Assembly (NCBI GenBank): GCA_016208845.1
Contig: JACQXH010000269.1
Coordinates: 1-7,913 of the forward strand
DNA length: 7,913 nt
DNA from: Nitrospirota bacterium
GTDB taxonomy: Bacteria > Nitrospirota > Thermodesulfovibrionia > UBA6902 > BMS3Bbin08
Direction of reading: 5' to 3'
Every line of letters starts with the position of its first letter. Positions within the stretch are counted from its first letter, which is position 1. The translations under genes were made by a program, and so were the position numbers. Positions 1-5,663 of this stretch are shown here, piece by piece. A model generated the notes under the pieces. It was not told the DNA's origin. It saw only the letters and a program-made list of their open reading frames with translations, and made no database searches.

Positions 1-1467
1 AGCAACAAGCACTCCTGTCTGACGCTTGGACATAGCGCCATGCCACATTTCAAAGCCGTTGAAGAGATTGTTTAAAAGCCCTGTGCCTTTTGTGTCTGTC
101 AGGAACTGCGACCTGAACCCGATAAGCCCTCTTGACGGGATCCTGAACTCAAGCCTCACCCTGCCGAAGCCGTTGTTCTGCATCTTGAGCATCTTGCCCT
201 TTCTCATGCCGACTTGCTGGGTGACGACGCCGACGAATTCTTCGGGTATATCTATGACAAGCAGTTCCATGGGTTCATGAAGCTTGCCGTTTATCTCCTT
301 TGTTATTATCTCGGGCATGGCTACTGAAAGCTCGAAGCCTTCTCTCCTCATCATCTCGATAAGGATGGCGAGCTGCAATTCTCCGCGGCCCATTACCTTA
401 AATGCATCCATATTGTCAAAATCCACCCTGATGGATACATTGTAGAGCAGTTCTTTCTCAAGTCTGTCTCTAAGGTTCCTTGAGGTGACGAACTTTCCGT
501 CCCTTCCTGAAAAGGGAGATGTGTTGATGGAAAAGACCATTGAAATGGTGGGCTCATCCACCTTTATCCTCGGCAGAGGTTTTGGGTTATCTACGTCTGT
601 GACCGTATCTCCTATGTTTATTCCTTCAATGCCTGCGAGCGCAACGATGTCTCCGGCAGATGATTCCTTTGTCTCTATCCGTCCAAGCCCCTTAAATGTG
701 TAGATAGAGGTTATCTTTGTCTTGACTGTACCGCCGTCATTTTGCAGTATGGAGACCTGGTCGCCGACTTTGATCGTCCCTGAGAAGATCCTGCCGATGG
801 CGAGTCTGCCCACATAATCGCTATAATCAATGTTGGTGACGAGCAATTGCAGTATCCCGTCACTTTTCCCCTGGGGAGCCGGGATCGTCTCAAGGATGAG
901 GTCAAAAAGCGGTTTGAGATTTTCGGCGTGATCTTCCAACTTAAGGGCCGCTGTGCCCATTTTCGCATTTGTATAGACTATTGGAAATTCTAGCTGTTCT
1001 TCTGTTGCATCAAGATCGATGAAGAGATCGTATACTTCATTAAGCACCTCCTGTATCCTTGCGTCAGGCCTGTCGATCTTGTTTATTACCAAAATGGGGA
1101 TGAGTTTGAGCTCGAGGGCTTTTTTAAGGACAAACCTTGTCTGGGGAAGCGGGCCTTCTGATGCGTCAACGAGCAGCAGCACTCCATCAACCATCTTGAG
1201 AGTTCTTTCAACTTCGCCGCCAAAGTCCGCGTGTCCGGGGGTGTCGACGATATTTATCTTTGCGCCGTTATATTCGACTGCCGTATTCTTGGCCATTATG
1301 GTAATGCCGCGTTCCTGTTCGAGATCAATGTTGTCCATGACCCTTTCCTGAACGCGTTCATTGGAGCGGAAGATGCCGGCCTGCCTAAGCATGCCGTCAA
1401 CAAGGGTTGTCTTGCCGTGGTCCACATGGGCGATGATCGCAATATTTCTTAAATCTTCATTCTTCAT
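1..1467 (-). CDS. typA: Translational GTPase TypA/BipA, N-terminal 489 residues (3' end off the window)
   Basis: TypA/BipA is a ribosome-binding GTPase related to EF-G and LepA, linked to ribosome assembly and stress or low-temperature growth. The frame from ATG at 1467 is open to base 1. It shows the P-loop AHVDHGKTT (residues 13-21), switch I with RGITI (53-57), DTPGH (75-79) and NKID (129-132). The family-specific stretch PSRGLIGFRSQF follows at about 444-455. The family is usually near 600 residues, so roughly 110-120 C-terminal residues lie beyond the left edge. ATG 1467 is chosen because it places MKNEDLRNIAIIAHVDHGKT in standard register. Only a weak GAGAAA lies upstream. A repeat element begins about 18 bp upstream of the start, so the promoter is either inside that element or beyond it. 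No frameshift or missing motif was seen. Confidence 0.97.
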   Translation of the reverse strand, partial: MKNEDLRNIAIIAHVDHGKTTLVDGMLRQAGIFRSNERVQERVMDNIDLEQERGITIMAKNTAVEYNGAKINIVDTPGHADFGGEVERTLKMVDGVLLLVDASEGPLPQTRFVLKKALELKLIPILVINKIDRPDARIQEVLNEVYDLFIDLDATEEQLEFPIVYTNAKMGTAALKLEDHAENLKPLFDLILETIPAPQGKSDGILQLLVTNIDYSDYVGRLAIGRIFSGTIKVGDQVSILQNDGGTVKTKITSIYTFKGLGRIETKESSAGDIVALAGIEGINIGDTVTDVDNPKPLPRIKVDEPTISMVFSINTSPFSGRDGKFVTSRNLRDRLEKELLYNVSIRVDFDNMDAFKVMGRGELQLAILIEMMRREGFELSVAMPEIITKEINGKLHEPMELLVIDIPEEFVGVVTQQVGMRKGKMLKMQNNGFGRVRLEFRIPSRGLIGFRSQFLTDTKGTGLLNNLFNGFEMWHGAMSKRQTGVLVA

Positions 1468-1543
1468 ATTTTCTCATTTCAAGAAACCACAGAGAGCACA
1501 GAGATAATTTTATTAACTCATAATTTCTTTAATTTCCGAAGAG

Positions 1544-1615
1544 TTCTCTGTGTCCTCATAAGCTAAGTCGCTTATGTAATATGCATCTTTGTTGCACAAA
1601 GGAGTGTACAGAGAA
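1544..1615. repeat. Nested hairpin-rich insert inside element A
   Basis: TTCTCTGT (1544-1551) is the exact inverse of ACAGAGAA (1608-1615). Between them are two small hairpins: CATAAGC/GCTTATG (1557-1563 with 1570-1576, 6-nt loop) and TTTGT/ACAAA (1588-1592 with 1596-1600, 3-nt loop). The 10-mer CTCTGTGTCC occurs as a direct repeat at 1546-1555 and 1658-1667. This would fit one repeat having inserted into another and duplicated part of its target, but it could also be modular reuse of the same short motif. Confidence 0.45.
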
Positions 1616-1667
1616 AAGCAATAAAAAATTCTTTCTTCTTTAATTATAATTGTCTTCCTCTGTGTCC

Positions 1668-1687
1668 CCTGCCTGCCGGCAGGCAGG
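1668..1687. repeat. Perfect 20-bp palindrome CCTGCCTGCCGGCAGGCAGG
   Basis: The two 10-bp halves are exact reverse complements. The palindrome is followed by TCTGTG, and a degenerate relative at 1990-2004 (CCTGCCGATAGGCAG) is followed by the similar ATCTGTG. A third relative (CTGCCGGTAGGCAGG) sits at 2054-2068 inside the cstA reading frame. Three copies of one palindrome within 400 bp point to a dispersed REP-like family in this genome. Confidence 0.7.
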
Positions 1688-1696
1688 TCTGTGGTT

Positions 1697-1814
1697 AATT
1701 GTATTGTTTGAATTAATGTTTTTTATTGGTAATCAATAATTACAGGAAGTGGGCTGTGAAACTTGAACTCTTTATATAATACTCGATTGACACATTAAAT
1801 AGCTATAGGCGAGG
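1697..1814. other. AT-rich spacer between the two repeat elements; no gene seen
   Basis: No frame here looks protein-like. A TTGACA (1787-1792) and a TATAAT (1775-1780) occur, but neither is paired with its partner hexamer at a usual 16-18 bp spacing on either strand. I therefore assign no promoter. Confidence 0.4.
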
Positions 1815-2037
1815 TTTAGCCACGGATCTGCACGGATGGACGCGGAAACTGTAAGAAATTAAGAAAAATATTATTAAAAATCAAATATCAAATATTAATC
1901 CCGATGCTTCGGGATGCATTTTGATTTTAATACGTTGCCACAACTTCTCAACCTCCTAACTTCATGATTTCTGATTTATTAAACCTGTACCTGCCGATAG
2001 GCAGATCTGTGTTAATCCGTGTTAATCCGTGGCTAAA
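1815..2037. repeat. Inverted-repeat-bounded intergenic element B (about 223 bp) overlapping the cstA stop codon
   Basis: The left end 1815-1837 and right end 2015-2037 are inverted repeats matching at 20 of 23 positions. The outer 12 bp are perfect: TTTAGCCACGGA (1815-1826) and TCCGTGGCTAAA (2026-2037). Inside are a strong hairpin at 1898-1915, a degenerate CCTGCC/GGCAG palindrome at 1990-2004, and a tandem 10-mer GTGTTAATCC at 2009-2018 and 2019-2028. The right terminus runs into cstA, and the CTA at 2033-2035 supplies that gene's TAG stop. No transposase is encoded. The architecture parallels element A: paired ends plus one CCTGCC palindrome in the right arm. Confidence 0.6.
1898..1915 (-). 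terminator. Hairpin, candidate cstA terminator
   Basis: ATCCCGA (1898-1904) and TCGGGAT (1909-1915) pair perfectly around a 4-nt loop. AT-rich flanks extend the pairing imperfectly to about 1874-1930. Read on the minus strand, the stem is followed by a T-rich stretch, so it could end transcription from cstA before typA. It lies about 120 bp past the cstA stop and inside element B, so the terminator role is an inference from structure. Confidence 0.4.
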
Positions 2038-3961
2038 TTCGTTCTTTTTTTTTCTGCCGGTAGGCAGGTTCATCTTCGGTTTTCTTAAAGAAAAAGCCAT
2101 ACCATTTATAGAGTATATCAGTTAAAACAACAACGGCCAGCGCTGCCATTACTGTCATGAGCGCGGCATCCAGTCTCAGATTGAACGCCTCTGAAGAAGA
2201 GACTGCCTTTGATGCCTTATCTAAAAACATAACAGTCAATTGATAGGATGCAGTAAGTGTAGTTGTGAACATAAAGACCATCGGGATGAATGTTGTCCAT
2301 GCATATTTTGCCTTCCCTGATCTTATGATAAATGTTGTCCCCACGCTTAAGGCAATTGCTGAGAGCAGCTGGTTTGTCACTCCAAACATGGGCCAGATAG
2401 TAGATATATTTCCTGAGTGTATTAAATAACTCCATGCACAGACGACCATCAGGCTTGTTATTATGTTGCCCGGCAGCCAGCCTGTTTTTGAAAGAGGCTT
2501 ATATGCATAGCCCCCGAGTTCCTGCAAGAGGAACCTTGCAACCCTTGTGCCTGTATCTACTGTGGTCAGGATGAATAATGCCTCAAACATCAGCGCAAAG
2601 TTGTACCAGTAAGGCATGAGTCCTTTCATGCCCGGGATACCGGAGAGTATTGATGCCATCCCGACTGCAAGCGACACAGCTCCGCCGGGTCTTCCGGCGA
2701 CATCCGTGCCAACGGTCTGCGAAAGCTCTGTAATTTTGCTCACTGGAAAACCTAAAGATGCAAGCGCATCAAATGAGAGTTTGGTATTGATCGCGAAATA
2801 ATCACCGGGGATCAATATTGTCGCGGCTATCAATGCCATGACCGATACAAAACCTTCAACAAGCATCGCGCCATAGCCGATGACAGGGATGTCCTTTTCA
2901 CTCATGATCATCTTTGGCGTTGTGCCTGAGGAGATGAGCGAATGAAATCCTGAGATCGCGCCGCATGCAATCGTGATGAACATGAAAGGGAACAGTTTTC
3001 CGGGAATGATAGGCCCGCCGCCTCCTGCGAATCTTGTGACCGCCGGCATCTGAATTGTCGGTGCGATGAGAACGACACCAAGGGCAAGGAGAAGGATAGT
3101 GCCGATCTTCATGTATGTTGAGAGATAATCCCTCGGACAAAGGAGCATCCAGACAGGAAGCACTGATGCGATGAAACCATATAACGCAATTGAGAAGACG
3201 AGGCTGTTTTTTGAGAGATTAAAATACGGCTCAAGAAAGGAATTCGGTATGTAATGGCCTGTAAATACGGCAGTAAGAAGAAGGATGACACCTATAATGC
3301 TTACTTCCCGGACTTTGCCGGGCCTTATTCGATAGAGATACAGGCCCATGAAGAGCGCGATCGGTATAGTTAAAAAGATCGTGAAGGTCCCCCACGGGCT
3401 GTTTGCAAGCGCATTAACGACCGCAAGCCCGAGGCCGGCCAGAGCCACTATTATTATAAAAAGTATCGCAAATGCTGTTGCAATCCCGCCAACAGGGCCG
3501 ATCTCTTCCTTTGCTATCTGCGCAAGCGAGCGGCCCTCTCTTCTCACCGATGCAAACAGTATGACCATATCATGAACAGCGCCGCCGAGCGCTGAACCGA
3601 TCAATATCCAGAGAAAACCAGTGAGGTATCCGAATTGCGCCGCGAGCATAGGCCCGATCAACGGACCTGCGCCTGCTATTGCCGCAAAATGATGACCGAA
3701 TAAAACCCATCTGTTTGTAGGGTGGTAGTCAATGCTGTCAGCGAGCCTTTTTGCAGGGGTAATGCGGGTTTCATCAATTACAAGAACTTTAGCTGCAAGG
3801 AAAGAGGCATAAAACCTGTAGGAGATTGCGTAGAAACATCCTGCTGCGACAATTAGCCAGAGGGCATTGATCTTTTCAGAGGGATTGACTGCTCCGGCTA
3901 CTATCGAGATCGAGATCGCGGCAACGAGCGATATGGCTATCCAGAGGGTTTTCCTGAACAT
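2033..3961 (-). CDS. cstA: Carbon starvation protein CstA-family transporter
   Basis: CstA-family proteins (CstA, BtsT; TC 2.A.114) are many-pass inner-membrane transporters tied to peptide or pyruvate uptake in carbon-limited cells. The 642-residue product is rich in hydrophobic helices from a first segment at about 7-23 to the last at about 600-625. It carries the family signature HPTNRWVLFGHHFAAIAG (80-97), continuing to AGPLIGP by 104. GGAVHDMVILFASVRREG follows at about 126-143. Its length is near that of E. coli CstA. ATG 3961 is used because it precedes the first membrane helix; no strong Shine-Dalgarno is visible. The substrate cannot be told from sequence. The last residues (631-642, EPAYRQKKKERI) look unlike the family: five are encoded by a palindromic repeat and the TAG stop lies in the terminal repeat of element B. 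The gene is transcribed away from the lexA-like gene, with about 100 bp between the starts. Confidence 0.96.
   Translation of the reverse strand: MFRKTLWIAISLVAAISISIVAGAVNPSEKINALWLIVAAGCFYAISYRFYASFLAAKVLVIDETRITPAKRLADSIDYHPTNRWVLFGHHFAAIAGAGPLIGPMLAAQFGYLTGFLWILIGSALGGAVHDMVILFASVRREGRSLAQIAKEEIGPVGGIATAFAILFIIIVALAGLGLAVVNALANSPWGTFTIFLTIPIALFMGLYLYRIRPGKVREVSIIGVILLLTAVFTGHYIPNSFLEPYFNLSKNSLVFSIALYGFIASVLPVWMLLCPRDYLSTYMKIGTILLLALGVVLIAPTIQMPAVTRFAGGGGPIIPGKLFPFMFITIACGAISGFHSLISSGTTPKMIMSEKDIPVIGYGAMLVEGFVSVMALIAATILIPGDYFAINTKLSFDALASLGFPVSKITELSQTVGTDVAGRPGGAVSLAVGMASILSGIPGMKGLMPYWYNFALMFEALFILTTVDTGTRVARFLLQELGGYAYKPLSKTGWLPGNIITSLMVVCAWSYLIHSGNISTIWPMFGVTNQLLSAIALSVGTTFIIRSGKAKYAWTTFIPMVFMFTTTLTASYQLTVMFLDKASKAVSSSEAFNLRLDAALMTVMAALAVVVLTDILYKWYGFFFKKTEDEPAYRQKKKERI
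2054..2068. repeat. CCTGCC-type palindrome inside the cstA 3' end
   Basis: CTGCCGGTAGGCAGG is a relative of the palindromes at 1668-1687 and 1990-2004. It lies in frame in cstA and encodes residues 632-636, PAYRQ, on the minus strand. A run of nine T (2045-2053) follows on the plus strand and encodes the lysine run after PAYRQ. Confidence 0.6.
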
Positions 3962-4021
3962 GAAACTATTTTAGCTCAATTTATAATTTCAAATCTAATA
4001 ATATATTCGCAACTCATCCGC

Positions 4022-4059
4022 TTGACTTATTTAATACACTATGATACAGTCTGTATTAA
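4022..4059 (+). promoter_or_regulatory. Candidate promoter and operator of the LexA-like gene
   Basis: TTGACT (4022-4027) and TACAGT (4045-4050), spaced 17 bp, are a plausible -35/-10 pair. Two nested palindromes cover the -10: TTAATACA (4031-4038) against TGTATTAA (4052-4059), and ATACAG-T-CTGTAT (4044-4056). A dyad over the -10 just upstream of a LexA-type gene is what autorepression would predict. The predicted transcript start would fall only a few bases before ATG 4062, so the mRNA may be leaderless; no Shine-Dalgarno is visible. The same site could also affect divergent cstA, although it lies about 70-98 bp upstream of that start. Confidence 0.5.
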
Positions 4060-4061
4060 TT

Positions 4062-4688
4062 ATGAAGACTCAACTCAATCAAAAACAAGCGGACGCTGTT
4101 CGCTATGTACGAAATTGGCTTATGCATACGGGCAAAACCCCATCTGTGCGTGAACTTATGACGGCGCTTGGATATAAATCCCCCAGATCGGCAGCTTTAA
4201 TTATTGAACAATTAATCCAGAAAGGCATTTTAAAAAAACGTTCAAATGGAGAGTTGCAGTTAATTAAAGATATTGAAGCAGATTCAGTCCATGCCCGTAC
4301 AGTAGATATTCCTTTAGTTGGCATGGTAGCCTGCGGAGCGCCTATTTTGGCTCAGGAAAATATTGAGGGATACATTCCTGTATCTGTTTCCCTTGCAAAA
4401 CCCGGGTTTAAATATTTCCTGCTCAGGGCTAAGGGCGATTCTATGAACAAAGCCGGAATAAATGATGGAGATTTAATACTTGTTCGCCGGCAGTCAGCAG
4501 CACAAAATGGCAATATAGTTGTAGCGCTGATTGATGATGAAGCAACTGTGAAAGAGTTTCAGCATAGTAAAAATTGTATTGTTTTAATGCCAAGGTCTAA
4601 TAATAAAAATCATAAGCCGATTATCCTGACTGAAAATTTTCGGGTCCAGGGCGTGGCTGTAACAACAATTCCAAAATTGGAGGTTTGA
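4062..4688 (+). CDS. lexA: LexA-like S24 self-cleaving transcriptional repressor
   Basis: This is a 208-residue LexA-family protein: an N-terminal winged-helix DNA-binding domain (about 1-65, with TPSVRELMTALGYKSPRSAA) joined to an S24 peptidase domain. LexA proteins repress DNA-damage genes and cut themselves when RecA is activated. Catalytic landmarks are intact: the cleavage site VACGAP (Cys91-Gly92), nucleophile Ser127 in GDSMNKAG, and Lys164 in ATVKEF. The Ser-Lys spacing of 37 equals that of E. coli LexA (119/156). The scissile bond is Cys-Gly, as in UmuD, rather than the Ala-Gly of E. coli LexA. An in-frame ATG at 4041 would add seven residues. I prefer 4062 because the dyad operator spans 4031-4059 and MKTQLNQKQADAV matches the usual LexA N-terminus. 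Neither start has a Shine-Dalgarno. It may be an accessory LexA paralogue rather than the chromosomal one. The stop overlaps the spacer of a strong downstream ribosome binding site. Confidence 0.9.
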   Translation: MKTQLNQKQADAVRYVRNWLMHTGKTPSVRELMTALGYKSPRSAALIIEQLIQKGILKKRSNGELQLIKDIEADSVHARTVDIPLVGMVACGAPILAQENIEGYIPVSVSLAKPGFKYFLLRAKGDSMNKAGINDGDLILVRRQSAAQNGNIVVALIDDEATVKEFQHSKNCIVLMPRSNNKNHKPIILTENFRVQGVAVTTIPKLEV

Positions 4689-4714
4689 AAATGGCTAAGA
4701 ATATTTGTCCTTAA
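4679..4714 (+). pseudogene. Orphan ribosome binding site and 7-codon stub after lexA
   Basis: A strong GGAGG (4679-4683), inside the last codons of the lexA-like gene, is well placed for ATG 4691. That frame reads MAKNICP and then stops at TAA (4712-4714). LexA/UmuD-type genes are often followed by a co-transcribed Y-family DNA polymerase, whose proteins can start with a short basic segment before the HIDMDAF-type motif. The stub may be the head of such a gene whose body was deleted. Seven residues cannot prove this, and the identity is speculative. Confidence 0.35.
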
Positions 4715-4773
4715 ATTTTATCATAGCATTCAAAAAAGCAAGCTAAATGTGCTGGTAGATATAGCCATAATAA

Positions 4774-4801
4774 TTGCTGGCGATTGAGCCTCCTTTATGC
4801 T
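4774..4801 (+). promoter_or_regulatory. Weak candidate promoter for the toxin-antitoxin pair
   Basis: TTGCTG (4774-4779) and TATGCT (4796-4801) are separated by 16 bp and lie 33 bp before the antitoxin start. Matches to the consensus hexamers are only 3/6 and 4/6, so this is a suggestion. No clear dyad operator for the antitoxin was recognised. Confidence 0.22.
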
Positions 4802-4834
4802 AAGCTGTGTTAAAAAGTTCGTGGAGGAGGGGCC

Positions 4835-5086
4835 ATGAAGAAAAAAACGACTTTTGTCCTCGATGAGGGGATAATAGAGCAAGCAAAAGAAATTGTTGAA
4901 AAAGGAACATTTAAATCTATGAATGCATTTGTAGAGAGTGCAATCAGGGACGAGCTGATTAGTATTAACAAAGAGCGCATAAAGGAAGCTATCAAGGATG
5001 CAGCCAAAGATCCCCTTTTTCTCGCGGATATTAGAGAGATAGAGAAAGATTTTGAACATGTTGATTTTGAAGAAGCGGAAAAATGA
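4835..5086 (+). CDS. Ribbon-helix-helix antitoxin of a MazF-type pair
   Basis: This 83-residue protein sits directly upstream of a MazF-like toxin gene. Its start is fixed by a strong GGAGGAGG (4823-4830) before ATG 4835. The N-terminus reads as a ribbon-helix-helix fold: a strand at about 4-10 (KTTFVLD), helix A at about 12-23, and helix B at about 27-44 (KSMNAFVESAIRDELIS). Such antitoxins bind DNA as dimers and repress their own operon. The acidic C-terminal tail (about 59-83, DPLFLADIREIEKDFEHVDF) is the sort of flexible segment that wraps the toxin and blocks its active site. The stop overlaps the toxin ATG by 4 bp (ATGA), implying translational coupling. The family assignment of the fold rests on pattern and context. 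Confidence 0.85.
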   Translation: MKKKTTFVLDEGIIEQAKEIVEKGTFKSMNAFVESAIRDELISINKERIKEAIKDAAKDPLFLADIREIEKDFEHVDFEEAEK

Positions 5087-5427
5087 ATTATAAATGGGGA
5101 ATATTTATCGCAGACCTCAATCCTGTTCAGGGCTCAGAACAGAAAGGGACCAGGCACGTAATAGTTGTCAGCGATGAAGATTTTAACAGACTTATGCCTG
5201 TAGTAACTATTTTGCCTATAACCTCATTAAAGAAAGGCCGACGGGTTTATCCCAATGAAGTATTACTAAAACAAGGGCTCGGAGGGCTTGCTCAGGACTC
5301 AATTATACTTGCACATCAAATAAGAACAGTCGCAAAAAATAGACTGAGAGATTCAATCGGATTTATTAATAATCACAGCACACATGACGAAATAAACGAT
5401 GCACTTAGGGTGCATTTAAATTTTTGA
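5083..5427 (+). CDS. mazF: MazF/PemK-family endoribonuclease toxin
   Basis: MazF-type toxins cut mRNA at short sequence motifs and stop growth when the antitoxin is lost. The 114-residue length is typical. Recognisable elements are IADLNPVQGSEQKGTRHVIVVS (split here as 9-20 and 21-30), VTILPITS (41-48) and DSIILAHQIRT (72-82). Arg24 and Thr47 occupy the positions of the catalytic Arg29 and Thr52 of E. coli MazF, with the same spacing of 23. The start is ATG 5083, overlapping the antitoxin stop. Nothing in the sequence suggests inactivation. The cleavage motif cannot be read from the protein sequence. Confidence 0.93.
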   Translation: MNYKWGIFIADLNPVQGSEQKGTRHVIVVSDEDFNRLMPVVTILPITSLKKGRRVYPNEVLLKQGLGGLAQDSIILAHQIRTVAKNRLRDSIGFINNHSTHDEINDALRVHLNF

Positions 5428-5429
5428 GT

Positions 5430-5651
5430 ATGGAGACAATGGATTAAGATAAGTTACTTCAGAATGCAGAGATGATTTATAAAGAAATCGCTGAGAAAGA
5501 TAAAACGCTTTGTAAGGATTTCCTGAGTATCAGTCTTGAGACAATAAGAAACCCGTGCAATTTGTCATTCCCGCCCAGAACGGGTAACTCCGGCAGGAAT
5601 CCAGAGAAAAATATTAACCAGATGTTAGTGAATCAAAAAAATTATTTTTAA
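5430..5651 (+). pseudogene. Decayed small gene running into a REP-like repeat
   Basis: Just after mazF the frame from ATG 5430 reads METMD, a TAA (5445-5447), then continues in frame as DKLLQNAEMIYKEIAEKDK and on to about codon 43. It has the lysine- and glutamate-rich look of a real helical protein. From 5563 the same frame crosses a repeat (TGTCATTCCCGC to GGAATCCAG) and ends at TAA 5649-5651. An intact 59-codon frame begins at the internal ATG 5472. I do not recognise the family. The likeliest reading is the 5' part of a third small gene, cut off by the repeat and carrying a nonsense codon. A small real protein starting at 5472 is possible, but no good ribosome binding site precedes it. 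Confidence 0.35.
5563..5606. repeat. Degenerate REP-like repeat (TGTCATTCCCGC ... AGGAATCCAGAG)
   Basis: TGTCATTCCCGC (5563-5574) and GCAGGAATCCAGAG (5593-5606) are the imperfect inverted arms of a pattern seen as dispersed extragenic repeats in many bacteria (ATTCCCGC-loop-GCGGGAAT). ACCCGT (5551-5556) and ACGGGT (5580-5585) form a further 6-bp inverted pair. The element interrupts or terminates the small frame described at 5430-5651. Confidence 0.5.
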
Positions 5652-5663
5652 CCATAATTTAAT

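Larger units (their letters stand above)
1485..1696. repeat. Inverted-repeat-bounded intergenic element A (about 212 bp)
   Basis: The ends form a perfect 9-bp inverted repeat, AACCACAGA at 1485-1493 against TCTGTGGTT at 1688-1696. A second paired module lies inside it: CACAGAG at 1497-1503 and CTCTGTG at 1658-1664. On the right arm a 20-bp palindrome separates the two modules. The interior is AT-rich and has no credible coding frame. It fills most of the space between the typA start and the cstA 3' end. It looks like a non-autonomous, MITE-like or REP-like element, since no transposase is encoded. Any mobility is inferred from structure only. Confidence 0.6.

Noticed and set aside
1231..1452. 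Plus-strand frames across 1-1467
   Set aside because: They are antisense to the fully open typA frame, which carries all G-motifs.
1761..1815. Promoter from TTGACA (1787-1792) or TATAAT (1775-1780)
   Set aside because: Neither hexamer has a partner at 16-18 bp spacing on the relevant strand, and no plus-strand gene follows.
1485..2037. CRISPR array
   Set aside because: The repeats are inverted, few and irregularly spaced. No regular direct repeat-spacer pattern or cas gene is present.
2616..3575. Plus- and minus-strand alternative frames within cstA
   Set aside because: They overlap a clear CstA reading frame and have no recognisable domains.
4041..4061. ATG 4041 as the start of the LexA-like protein
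   Set aside because: The seven extra codons lie inside the palindromic operator and -10 candidate, and the LexA-type N-terminus begins naturally at the ATG at 4062.
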